Shown in pieces: positions 1-10,500 of a DNA stretch of 36,614 bases. The position numbers were made by a program, and so were the translations under genes. The stretch's first letter is position 1. Every line of letters starts with the position of its first letter. The stretch comes from Rhizoclosmatium globosum (taxonomy: Eukaryota; Chytridiomycota; Chytridiomycetes; Chytridiales; Chytriomycetaceae): positions 1 to 36,614 of the forward strand of contig MCGO01000303.1 in NCBI GenBank assembly GCA_002104985.1, read 5' to 3'. Below the pieces are notes generated by a model. The model saw only the letters and a list, made by a program, of their open reading frames with translations, made no database searches and had not been told where the DNA came from.

Positions 1-600
1 ATAGGATAACCAAATAAAATGTGCTAAGGATTAACTTTCTGCAAAATATGATTATGGAAAACCAATCACTTAGATAATGCACCTTACTAAGCTGATGACA
101 TTTAGAATTGTTGGGAAGAAATCTTGAATTGTTTTCCAAAATCACAGTATTGAAGTCAGCACCTAGAGCATCACCCAAATTTCAAATTCAACCTTCAAAT
201 ACATTGGAAAGAAGTAAGGTATTATGTAGTATATTACAACTAATATTATTTATGCTTAATTTCACAGAATTAGCTAAAATTTATAATACAAGTATTCACT
301 AATTTATTTATAACCAATGTTTTGTGTTGCCATATTATCTTTCTAAATTAATCTAAGTTTTGATACAAATTGTAGCAAATCATTGTTTACAATACTATAA
401 TTAATATTCATTTACCAAAAATGATTCACTAACAAATTTATACTTTGAAATTCCTCTATATTTATTGTACACTAGTTGACTTAAATTGATAATACTTTAT
501 TAATTGACTTAATTAAAAATACTAATTGAATAAACAATAAATTGAAATAATTCTATATTGTCTATGTTGCAAATTTTTATTACGTTGAATATAAACCTTT
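1..600. other. AT-rich non-coding stretch
   Basis: I see no coding region here. The sequence is strongly AT-rich, with runs such as TTAATTGACTTAATTAAAAATACTAA near 500-530. Reading frames are short and have no recognisable motifs. It borders a transposase relic that begins near 610. Confidence 0.6.
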
Positions 601-609
601 AGGAATGAG

Positions 610-795
610 TTGAATGGAACTTCGGTACATGGGACTCTCTGGATTGAGAAATGTACTGCTGCTATTTGCATACTAAAGCCTGCAGATTCAGTTGATGAGT
701 ATTGGGGGGTTGCAGAGTCTACTGCCCTCAAATCTCTCAGTCATTTCTGCAAGTGTGTTGTCCATCAACATGGCGGATTGGTCGGCCGCTACTTA
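610..795 (+). mobile_element. PIF/Harbinger-type transposase relic
   Basis: The + frame reads NGTSVHG...EKCTAAICILK followed by ADSVDEYWGVAESTALKSL and SHFCKCVV. This matches the helical N-terminal segment of plant and oomycete PIF/Harbinger (DDE_Tnp_4) transposases, where an 'xKCTAALRxLAYGxxADxxDEYxxxxESTAxExLxRF' pattern precedes the DDE core. I could not find the rest of the protein downstream: no catalytic-domain motifs are readable in 800-1840. It therefore looks like an isolated, decayed fragment. The family assignment rests on pattern memory, not on a search. Confidence 0.6.
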
Positions 796-799
796 CTAG

Positions 800-2250
800 T
801 ATAGTTGAAAAAAAGTGTTGCAAATTGAGTATGAGCTTGAGAGCAAGCTGCAAAATTAAGGCTATTATTTGGCTGTTGGCATCTATTCTAATTGGGTGGT
901 CTTTGGCGAAACAATTGCGGCTCCAATCGAAAAATCAAATTTTCATTTGAATGATGCAAGAATCTGTGAGAAAGGATGTGGAACAATTGTTTAGGGTTCT
1001 TCAAGGCTGATGGGGAATATTGACAAATGATATTTTGAAGGAGTTTTCAAATGTGCCTTCATTTGAAGACAGAAATTGTCAGCCTCTAAAAAAAAAAGAA
1101 ATTTGAAGGCCTGCTGTGAGAAGATTCTTCAAAACAAAATACAAATTTTCAGAATTTAAAATTTGAAAGTGCGCGGTAGAGATGCTGTAATAAGTCCCCA
1201 TTCTTAAAATAGTCACACACAAGGTGATGCAATGATCAACACAGTCCGCTTGACCCATGGCTTCAGTGATTGAATGGAATCAAATGATTGCGGGCCTGAA
1301 GAACTGGATCAGAAAAGATGAAAGGAACTTTGAAAAGAAGTTAAACATATGAAAAGTTTAAAATAAAAAGTTTCAAAGCAGTATTTTCAGGCAATGTTTA
1401 TCACATTCCGGCAGCAACATTTGGTTCTGAAGTAAATAGATTGCAGAAGTAGGTCCAGTTCGGGTTTGGTTGTGTACCTACCACGTTCAGTTGCGAGAAA
1501 AGCCAATTCAAGTGCCAAAATATATGCTTTTGTAAACAGCACTGAAAGGTCTTAGTTCAACTAGACAGCAGAGCAGTGGCCATGGAAGTTGGAATCTGCC
1601 AAGGAGTGTGTAACAATTGACCTGCTGAATGAACTAGCCAAGAAAACAGGCGGGGATTAAGCTTTTTTACTTTTACTTGGCGTGACAAACAGCTCTCAAC
1701 CAAAACGTCATCACTCGAGATTGGCCACTGTCAACTGTGCAAGCTGCATTCAGTGTGAGCTATGCCTCAAGGCGGGTTGTGGAGTGGTATGTTTTATATT
1801 TGACTTGCATGCTCTGTGTTGACCAGAAGTTGACAGCACTCAGATGTCTGCAATCATGAATTGCAAGAAGCCCTTAACAAAGATTCCAACGTACCAAAAA
1901 TGCCAAAGATTCCAAAGGAAAGTCAATCATCATCAAGACTGGCTGAAATATCAAGTACTTGGAGTGTGGCCACTGAAAAGGCAGCAGGCTGGACACTTGT
2001 TAAAGGTAGACATGTCAGTAGGACCTGTTGGGAAAGGAAAGAATGCAACACTTGGAGCGTCAAACTCTCTGGCTTTTCAGGTAGATTTGTCTTTCATTTG
2101 GAGCTGGAGTTACTAATTTCTGTTTGTTTAGAATCGCGCAACTTTGTATGAACAACAAGGTGAAATGTGGCTTTGCAAAAAGTATTGCAACACATGTTCC
2201 ACACACCCTAATTCAAACTTACTGACTCTTGCCATCTTGTTCTCTCTCCA
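800..2250. other. Intergenic region without a recognised gene
   Basis: Only short overlapping frames occur. The longest, about 90 codons near 1844-2150 on the + strand, show no family motif I recognise. The region may hold further decayed transposon sequence, but I cannot support a specific call. Confidence 0.4.
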
Positions 2251-2329
2251 TAGATGTTTCAGATTTGGGCTAATTACATTGTTGAGTTTGATTGGCTGTG
2301 TCGGAAACTAAAGTCAACAAATAGGAGAA

Positions 2330-2800
2330 CCTCAATGAAGTATCAACTGTGGACGCCATCTCATCTATCCCTCTCTTTGATCACAAGCACGCAGTCTCTG
2401 TTCCTATTGCCAATCTTGCCAACAGTTCAGAACTCTATCACCTTCCAGCCAAGTCTTGCCCTACTTAGAAATGGATCTTTCTCATGATAATCACAAAAAA
2501 CAATCATCAATTTTAAGTTTGCAGCAATCAATCTATTTCCTCTACAGCGAGTGTTGAGTCTGTTCTTCTGTCTGTGTCATTTCCTATTGATAAGTACAAA
2601 CTGCGGTGCACGGTTGAGGAGAGCAAAATTGGTATGAATGATGTGTTGGCTGACTTGTTTCCAAATGTGGATACACTTACACTTTATTGTAGTGTAGGGA
2701 GTATGTGGAACAGAATTGGGATGATGTTATGGTGCAACCACCACCTGATTGGAGTAGTTTGATGGAAGAAGGAGAGGGACAATATCTGTTCAGTGGATAG
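2330..2800 (+). pseudogene. Decayed spliced gene, unidentified
   Basis: Several adjacent + strand segments look like broken exons. One reads DAISSIPLFDHKHAVSVPIA to about 2470. A polypyrimidine tract ending CTACAG (about 2548) precedes SVESVLLSVSFPIDKYK and LRCTVEESKIG. A last segment reads EYVEQNWDDVMVQPPPDW then SSLMEEGEGQYLFSG and ends in TAG at 2798-2800. The frames do not join by any canonical splice I could find, because the last junction is out of phase. The gene looks one or a few indels away from intact. I do not recognise the protein; it could come from a host gene or a transposon. Confidence 0.3.
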
Positions 2801-4247
2801 TCTAGTTGTATATGTTTTATTAATTGCATGAGTTTGTTAGTTTGAATATAAGATATGTGATAACTTAAGTCTGCAAGATCTGAAACATGAATCTGCTAGC
2901 TCTCAAGTAAAGCTCATTGGGGCTGCTTTGAGTGAGAACTGAAGCCACGACAAAGCCATTGCTTTGTGTGGAAAAACAAAGCCTCAATCTTAAGGGTGAG
3001 TAAGAGATACAGAAGAGAGAAAGTTCAACATACTGGTGTCAGATCTGGAGAGTAATGTGGAATGAGACTACAACCCCTCAACACAAGTTGTTCATGGATG
3101 CTTGCTTGTGGATTTATGCCTTATCCATAAGCAGAACTGAGTTTGGACCAGGATATCGACCCATTTTGGGGAGCTGGAAAGAAATCAGCATTCAATCAAC
3201 CCAACACCACTCACTAGTTCATCAACAATAAAGCTTATAAATCATTGCAATTTGTTGCTCCATCTTGCACCCAAAACGCCAAGTATATCCATGGGAAAGG
3301 GCAATTGCAGCTTCAGCGGTTTTGCAAGGATTACAGATTGCAGGGGCATTCAATACAGCCCTTCCAATGGCCCCGCCATAATGTCGTTGGAGGGTCTTTC
3401 ATCAGAATGGATTTTATCACAATAGACACAGGATCCACGTGGAATCTGACTCATGAGGTTCACGTGGTTAGCCTGTGTGAGGGAATTGCTCTCAGACGCT
3501 TGTTTTGAAAGCTGCAAACTTGTCAGAATCATTATGATGTATGAAGATACTGCTTGCAAGTCACTCCTTCTGCTCACAAACACAGACAGATAGTTGGAAT
3601 TGTTTTGTCCAGTCGCCTTCTCAAGCTCATACTGCAGTTCAAAAATTTACCAATCTGTCCTTTGACTACAAAGGTACTAGTAAATATTAGGTTAGAGAGT
3701 GGGAGAACTCACAATCTGAACTGGAACCTCCAAACCCCGCTTTCGCCAGCCACCTTTGCAAATGACAATTAGCAACCAGAGATCATTGGATTGAGCGTTG
3801 GTGGGATTACCGTGTAGAGGGAAGTTTGTTTGGGTGAGAGTTGTTTGGGTCCAAAAACGAAAAGAACACAGCAAACAAATTAAAAGGAGAAGGGACGAAA
3901 AATTTGCAACCAGCGGTGACAGCCTTCAGTTGATTGAGCAATGGAACTAAGTGAAGTCAGCTAAATAGATTTGTAACTGACCCTTGGGATGTTGGGCTGG
4001 AAATACTGTTGCTTCAAAGTGACGCACATCTGACCAAATTTCTAGGTACACTGCTTTAGGATTGGTTTGGTGCCTGATGCACCTTAGCAACCAGCTCAGA
4101 ACTCTTACAGACAAGGGAATCTAACTGTCTAATTAAAACATATTGACTCTACTTTGACATTGTAAAGAGACATAGAGAGTGTAGCATAGTGGTATTTTTG
4201 GAACCAGGGAAATACTACTACCAATTGTCGAGTTTCTTTGCAGCTAA
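2801..4247. other. Intergenic region, no supported gene
   Basis: Short frames occur on both strands at 3240-3870. On the minus strand an intron-like stretch (donor GTGAGTTCTCC near 3711, CTAACC, then TTTACTAG) lies between two frames, but neither acceptor gives a continuing frame. I see no recognisable domain. It may be another decayed gene. Confidence 0.35.
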
Positions 4248-4493
4248 GGGGCAATTCCAGGTGACCTTTTCGATACCGTCCTGGAAATTTTTTCGTTGAA
4301 TTTTGATAACAATCTGCAATTTTTTCAGTCAAAACTACAACAATTCTGCCCAAAACAACAAAACAGAATAGCACCAAAAAAAAGGGCCTTAGTCAGCTGA
4401 AATATACACAATGTTGTAACACCAAGAGGATAGCTATTGTTTCCCTGAAGACTGTCAAAAATGTTTCCAGTCAGAAAGAACAATTTGGAACCC
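4248..4493. repeat. Short Harbinger-like element, copy A
   Basis: This 246-bp element starts GGGGCAATTCC after TAA (4245-4247) and ends GGAACCC before TTA (4494-4496). Its interior matches the element at 6583-7040. Shared blocks include CAATTTTTTCAGTC.AAA, GCCCAAAACAACAAAACAGAAT.GC, CCAAGAGGATAGC and CTGTCAAAAA...TTTCCAGTC.GAAAGAAC. Copy A lacks roughly 200 bp present in the middle of copy B. The termini and TTA/TAA neighbours fit a non-autonomous PIF/Harbinger-type element. The assignment is inference from these ends. Confidence 0.5.
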
Positions 4494-4861
4494 TTAAATT
4501 TTTGGCTTCTTGAACAAGTAACCGTTGTGGAATGACCAAGTGGTGTTCCATCACTAGAAAGAAGTAACGGCTTTGACTTTGCAGCAGGAGTGTTACTGGG
4601 CTCTACACCAACGAATCAGCAAGATCAGGATACAATGAACATACCTGAGATGTCAGCTAGAGGTTGTCTCTTGAGCATCATGACCTTGAGAACAGGGTTG
4701 TCAACTGTTGCAAGTTTGGAAGTCCGATCCAGGTTGATCACAGCATCAACATCCCCTTGCCCTGGTGGATGACCGTTGACTTCTTTGAATTTCGCAATAG
4801 CATTGAGCAGTGGTGTATTGAACTGGGCTAGAAAGGTTTTCAACTTGGGTGGTGGTGCCAT
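4325..4861 (-). CDS. Small spliced candidate gene, unknown function
   Basis: Exon 1 runs 4861-4645 and starts MAPPPKLKTFLAQFNTPLLN. It ends at a strong donor (CAG|GTATGT). A 42-nt intron (4603-4644) ends in GTGTAG. Exon 2 (4602-4325) stays open for about 92 codons to a TGA, giving 164 residues in frame. The product has no domain I recognise. Exon 1 is polar and looks coding. Much of exon 2 (from about 4493) is sequence of the repeat element at 4248-4493, including the hydrophobic FFGAILFCCFG segment that also occurs as a diverged copy near 6720. The gene may therefore be chimeric with a transposon or may be part of one. The splice signals are good, but expression is unproven. Confidence 0.35.
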
Positions 4862-5157
4862 GACTGAAAATAGCAGTTCTACACAAAGTTGTATTTCAGC
4901 TTTTTTTAAAACTTAATTTATTTATTCTGGAGAAAGCAGGCAGTTGTGATGGTGTTCTTATTGGAAACTGCAAAGTTTGGCAAGAACAATGGTTTATAAC
5001 TCATCCAAATTGTCTTATATTAAGCTGTACAGGGGACAAGAGAATGTGTAAGCTACAAAATGAACTAAGTTTGTGTCTATCCGACCAGTATTACTAGAGT
5101 TAATGGGGTTTTTCTGAAACCATTTGAAATCATTGAGAGAAACCCTAGATAATCTTA

Positions 5158-5351
5158 GAGGTGTTTTGTATAGTGGATTTGGTGGTGAAAAGCGAAGTTG
5201 AATCACAAAACTGAAAAGCGGCTCTCAAAAGCAAACTTGAAAAGCAAGGTAGGGGCTCCCTTTTGGATTCAAAAAGCGGATTTTGGACATTTCGAAATTT
5301 CGCTTTTCGCACATTTGAAAATTGTCCAAAACACCCAACTTTGACCACCCC
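5158..5351. repeat. Candidate 194-bp MITE
   Basis: The right end reads CCAACTTTGACCACCCC followed by TAA. Its reverse complement, GGGGTGGTCAAAGTTGG, nearly matches the left end of the element at 6583 (GGGGTGGTTCAAAGTGG). The left end is less certain: TTA (5155-5157) followed by GAGGTGTTTTG, which resembles GGGTGTTTTGG inside the right end. The interior is rich in GAAAAGCG-type motifs and their inverse, so it could fold back on itself. The right terminus is well supported and the left one is weak. Confidence 0.4.
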
Positions 5352-5389
5352 TAATGAGTACTTTCCCTGCCATTGCTGGACCATATTGG

Positions 5390-6240
5390 TCCTGGCGAAA
5401 GATTTGACAAGACTCCGCCAACTTTGAAAGGCTGTTCAGAGCCCATTTTGGAATGTCAACAGCCACATGTGAGGAAGTATGGCAAGAGTTGATTGCTTCA
5501 AACCTACATCATACCATTGAAAAGAAGCATTTATTGTGGACACTCTTTCATTTGAAGGCGTATTCTTTGATTGATGTATCAGCTTCAAAATTTGGTGTTA
5601 CTGCTCCAACATGGCGGAAGTGGGTAGAACTGACACTCAACAGCAATTAAAGGTGGTAAGGGCCGTTGTTGAAATCAAATATTACTGACTTGTTTTAGAT
5701 TCACTGGAATGATAGGTTTGAGAATTGGTATTCTCTGTTACCTTCTTTTCCCGTTGATGGAGTGCACTGCTATGCAGAAGAACGGAGGCCAATGTACAGA
5801 GGTGATTACAGTCATAAATTGAACCATGCTGGCTGGGCTTTTGAAGTTGCTACTGCACTTGGTACATCCAAAATTGTTCACATTGCTGGTGGCGTTCCTG
5901 CTGGTGACTGGCCCGACTTGAAATTAGCCCGTGAAACATTGGTCCCCTGACTTCTCCCAAATGAGAAAGTTATGGCAGATAAAGGATATAGGGAACAGCA
6001 GGGTAATGGAAACTTTATCACTCCAGTTGTCAATTGACGAAATGACCCTGCAGTTGATGCACATAATTGAGTTCTCAAGAGGATGGGTGCAAGGCATGAA
6101 ACTGTCAATTAAAGAATCAAGGACTTTCAAATTCTCAAAAAGTATCGAGATGAACGTGAAAAGTTTCTAAATATCTTCAAGGTTGTTGCAAATCTTACCC
6201 AAATCAAGATGCGTTCTGAACCTCTGTATTCATTCCAGTA
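5390..6240 (+). pseudogene. Broken DDE superfamily transposase
   Basis: Translating across frames gives an almost full transposase. The N-terminal part (NFERLFRAHFGMSTATCEEVW, about 5420-5480) leads to KHLLWTLFHLKAY and PTWRKWVEL. A probable intron follows (ending TTTTAG at 5698), then WNDRFENWYSL and the core FPVDGVHCYAEERRP, YSHKLNHAGWAFEV and GGVPAGDWPDLKLAR (to 5948). After a frame change come NEKVMADKGYRE and, past stop codons, FLNIFKVVANLTQIKMRSEP. This order matches the DDE transposases common in oomycetes, diatoms and chytrids (VDGxxC, YSHK, GxxPAGxWPDL, AD.GY). It carries at least one frameshift and several in-frame stops (TAA 5648, TGA 5948 and later ones), so it is inactive as it stands. 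Confidence 0.8.
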
Positions 6241-6582
6241 AGATTTAAAATAAGAATAAATTCTATATAATTATGTTTTTTTTCTCATCTTCCAGTCCCT
6301 CTCTGCTGATATTGCGCATTCAGCACCAAGTAGAACTTTGGGCCAAAAAAAACCCCTGTGCAAAAAATGGAGATAGCAAATGTGAAAGCCAATCAGATTC
6401 CTTGACAACAGCAGAACAACTTAAACCAACTTAACTCTTTACTTCACAACTACTTTTATTCTACTTTGCATTTATTACGCTCAAGAAAACAAGAAGTTAA
6501 AGTGCCATTTTCTTCTCTTGTATTGTCAGGTGTTTAACAATTGAAACTTATTTGGAATTCACATTTTGATGCAGTACTGTAA

Positions 6583-7040
6583 GGGGTGGTTCAAAGTGGC
6601 CTTTTAGATTTGATCTTGGGAATTTTTTAGTGAAAAAAGTTGAATTTTGATCACGTCCTGCCATTTTTTCAGTCGAAAGCAAAACGATCCCGCCCAAAAA
6701 ACAAACAGAATGCCACCAAAGAAAGAGCCTCTAGCCAGCTGCAAAATGAAAACACCAACCAAGAACACCCTCAAAGACCCATTTTGAAACACGTGTGGAG
6801 AATTGGCATTCAACTGGGGCACGTTCAGACGCCAATCATAGGAGCCATCAGAAGTGACTATAATTACTGCAGTAAAGGCTGCAGTAGCTGCAGCAGTAAC
6901 GGCGGCTGAAATAAACATGATGTTATTTTTACTACTATTTTTCCGTTCCAAGAGGATAGCCATCATTTCCCCATCCCGCCCGGCTAAAACTGTCAAAAAA
7001 CCTTCCAGTCGGAAAGAACCACTTGGTGTTTGATGCAGTA
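6583..7040. repeat. Harbinger-like element, copy B
   Basis: The left end reads TAA then GGGGTGGTTCAAAGTGGCC. Near the right end GGAAAGAACCACTTGG is the inverse of the same terminus (CCAAGTGGTTCTTTCC); the last bases of the right end have diverged. The interior matches the shorter copy at 4248-4493. Copy B adds about 200 bp that includes a GCAG(T)-rich run near 6875-6900. A minus-strand frame stays open for 151 codons across it (6604-7059), but I see no conserved domain. The 13-bp sequence TTTGATGCAGTAC lies at 6565-6577 and again at 7029-7041. Confidence 0.5.
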
Positions 7041-7549
7041 CAGCAAACTTTGAATGCAAGTGGTCCTACTTGCCACAGAGTTGCAAAGAAAGGTTACAGA
7101 AGGGAGCAGCTACATTAATTGCCAGTTTGGTTGTATTTGAGATCGCTTGCCCCAAAGCTTCCACAACTACTGAGCCCTTGTTTCTGATGGTTTCAATTGC
7201 CTATTGTTGGTGCACTGTTTGGTGTAAGTCCTGTGACTTGATGCAAACTCAATTTTCAACTTAATAGTCAATAATTCTCTGTGATCAGGGATTTTCTTGA
7301 CAACATCAACCTTCTGATGGACCTTCTGGGACAGCCTCATTTGCTGACCTTGTCTGTTTGTAATGGCATGTTTTTGACTTCTTCATGCAGTCAATTTCCA
7401 GGTGAGACAACTTGGCAACTTTGACAACACCATTCATGTTTGTGCTTCTGGAGGACAAAACATAAGGTTAGAGTCAGCAGAAGTAACAGAAGCAATTCGA
7501 TTCTTTTTCATTTTTTTGGTGTTAATTTTGATCCAAACTTTATTTAAAG
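7041..7549. other. Intergenic region 3' of the TRM732 gene
   Basis: No gene is supported. The stretch is moderately AT-rich, lies directly downstream of the minus-strand TRM732 stop codon (7550-7552), and must hold that transcript's 3' UTR. It contains no recognisable domain or element ends. Confidence 0.5.
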
Positions 7550-10500
7550 TTATGGGTGCATCACCAAATCAAAAAATGGACTTTCTGAGTACTTTGAATC
7601 CAGGACTGACAGTACATCTTTTAAAAGACCCACTTTTATCACTTGATGGATTAGATTTGACCTATCTGCGGCAGGGAGAGTGAGTATAGCAAGATTTAAT
7701 TTAACAACCATGCCAAACAATTTCTTGTTTCCTTTTAGTTGATCCAGGGAACGTTTATGCTGTACCAAAGCAGCTATACTTTGACTGCACCAATCATGGA
7801 TTTTCACTTTGGTACTAATATCAATAGCATTTGCTAAGGTTTGATGAGCTAGAATGGCATCAACCTGCTCTTCCTTGTTCTGGTTACTTTCTTCCTTAGT
7901 AAAGACAACATGGGAAGGATTAAGTTGGGATTCAAGTAAAGAAGCTAAAAAGCAGTTAGCTTTTTGAGATAAAAATTTAAAACTAACCAGCGTCAACTTC
8001 ACCAAATAGCATTCCAAGTGCATATTCAGTTACTTTCTGAGAAGATTCGGAATCTGACGCGATTTTTCTGACATGTCCAAGGAGAAATGAACGGCACTGT
8101 ATTGGTATCATAGGCTTTGTTTTTCCAAAATGGACGTTAACATCATCAAATTCTGAATAATGACTTACTTTGCAATGAAAGTGATTGCAAACAACTTCAG
8201 CTGTATTTGATCGCACATCTGAATCATCATCATTGAGCAGAATGTCAAGCAGAAGAATCAAGTCAACATGAAGTATGGTGTTGGGAAACATTTCTTGAAC
8301 AACAGGCAAGACAAGAGATAAAGACTTTGTGACAGATAAGCGAACATATACAGCCTGTGGATTCTGTGTGTTCATACATAGTGATAAAAAAAAGTCACGT
8401 ACAGTCTCCTCTGAACTCCATTTACGAAACAATCCTATCAAAACTCTGATGCCATCTGCAACTGCGACCTTTGGTCCAGTTGTAACCAGAAGAGTCAGAA
8501 GTGGTAAAATTGCTTCCACTTCATAAGTATTCTCTGACATAGCAACACGTTCAGCGAAGTCTTCTCCGACAGAAACAACGGCTGAGGAATGTAAAGAGAC
8601 ATCAGCAAAGTTAAAGAACGGCTGAATATGAGGTAAAGTAGATATCTTGGCCGCGGTGTAAACAACTTGTTCGTAACTGCTCTTGTCATGGACAAGAGCC
8701 ACAAGTTTTGGCAGAATGACCCCCCAATGGAGTGCTACGTTATCTGCTGTTTTTAAGTAATTCAAAGCTTGGAGTTGCACTTCATAGTCAGAGTCATTCA
8801 ATAAGTGCATTACAACTTTGGTCTTTGAGCTTTCGTGAAGTTGCTCCATACATTCCAAAATGTAGCTTGTGAGGTTTCGACGTAGATTAAATGTCCATGC
8901 ATGGCATTTTTTAGTTGGTTCCCTGTTTGATTGAGAGTGAAGCTCCACAGCTGCAACCCACACAGATTTCGAAACGTTAGCTGGCAAACTGAACATTGAA
9001 GAACCAGTCACAAATATTGCTTTCAAGATGTCTATGTAAACGTCTTGAATAGCAGAGACAGAGCATTTCGAGAGTATCCAAAGTGATGTTGAGATCACGG
9101 AGGGCAATCGTGACTGCAAATCTGAGCACTGGTCAACCAAAAATAAAGCTACACCCTAACTTACCTAAGACAGCATCTTTACTCGGTGTTTCTCTGTACA
9201 AATGAGTTTCAAGCAAGTTTCGCACAATCATGAGTTTTCCGTGCAGTTCATTTGGTATCAATGGATTGAGGTCTGACATCAAACGTCCAATGGTTTCAAC
9301 AAATTCCGAAGACGAGATCAAAGATGCGTAAGCACGAGATGTTACTTCGCGGACCTTGAAGAATGACGAGGACGCACATTCTTCAACCAAAGGACGGAAA
9401 GTCACTAGAGTTAAATGAGAAGTATTGGCCTCTAAAGTAGTTGGTTTCACTGTATAGCAGTCTGAGAATTAAATTATTCAGATAAATTTGTTACTCACAT
9501 CGAGCGAGGATTGTCAAAATTGGGTAAAATGCGGGGTGGACGGTGTGCTATCAATCAATTAGGCAAATTATAAATGAAAAGCCCCATACGTTTTCGCCTT
9601 GAAGTTGTGAGACAGCAAACGCAAGCTTCTGCATCATAAATGAGTGTAAACTTGGAAACCTGGCGAAAAACTCTCGACCCGAGACAGTGTTGATTACATG
9701 GTCTTGGTCACGGCTTTTTTTGACACCAATCACTTTGGTTACTAGAGCAGAAAAGAGCATAGTGGCGCAATTCCTGATAGGGAAACTACGAAACCGAATG
9801 AACAAAGTGATTTTTTAACCAATACTATACCTCGTCGATGAAAGTCCATCAATACTGAGAACAAAACATTCGGCAAAGTAGTTTCGCATCAAATCCGTAA
9901 TTGTCGCATCTTGCAATAATCGGCTAACCAAAGAAAATTAAATAACCACCACGATTGTAAGGGTCTCACATACCGAATAATGTTAAACGCGTGTACTTGC
10001 GGTAAGTCGAGATTTGTGTTTGCATTCAGAGGAACAATCGCTTTCGCCATTTTAAACAGTCGATTCATGGTTTGATCCACCATTGAACTTCTGTAAACGG
10101 ATGGTGATCCGAGTACTGCCAAAACGCCTAATGGCAACCCTCCACTTCGACGCGTGATTGAAACATCAACAACTTCAGCATTAAGAAGAAACTCATCCAG
10201 CCAAGACTGCGGCAGAGTCACCAAAAATGGTTTCTTAGATGATAAAAGAACAGTGCAGAGTGTTTGGAAACAGGGAAAGACTCCGGAAAAGGCTCCGTAA
10301 TGGCGAATTGTGGTTAAAAGCATTCTTAACCAATTTCCACCGTTCAAAATGGTTTCGAAGTCGAGAATTTCGTCCTGATAAAATTGCAACAATTAGCACA
10401 TTTTGGAATAGAATCCTACCAACCTGTTTCGTCATGGAGGTTGGAAGTGGTGGTTTGCATAAAATGGTTTCCATAGCTCCGCAGGCTTCCTTCACAGTTC

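Noticed and set aside
5333..6600. An autonomous transposon with inverted ends at 5335 and 6583 enclosing the DDE transposase
   Set aside because: The two ends are inverse copies, but the TTA/TAA target bases lie on the inner side (5352-5354 and 6580-6582). Each is therefore better read as the end of a separate outer element.
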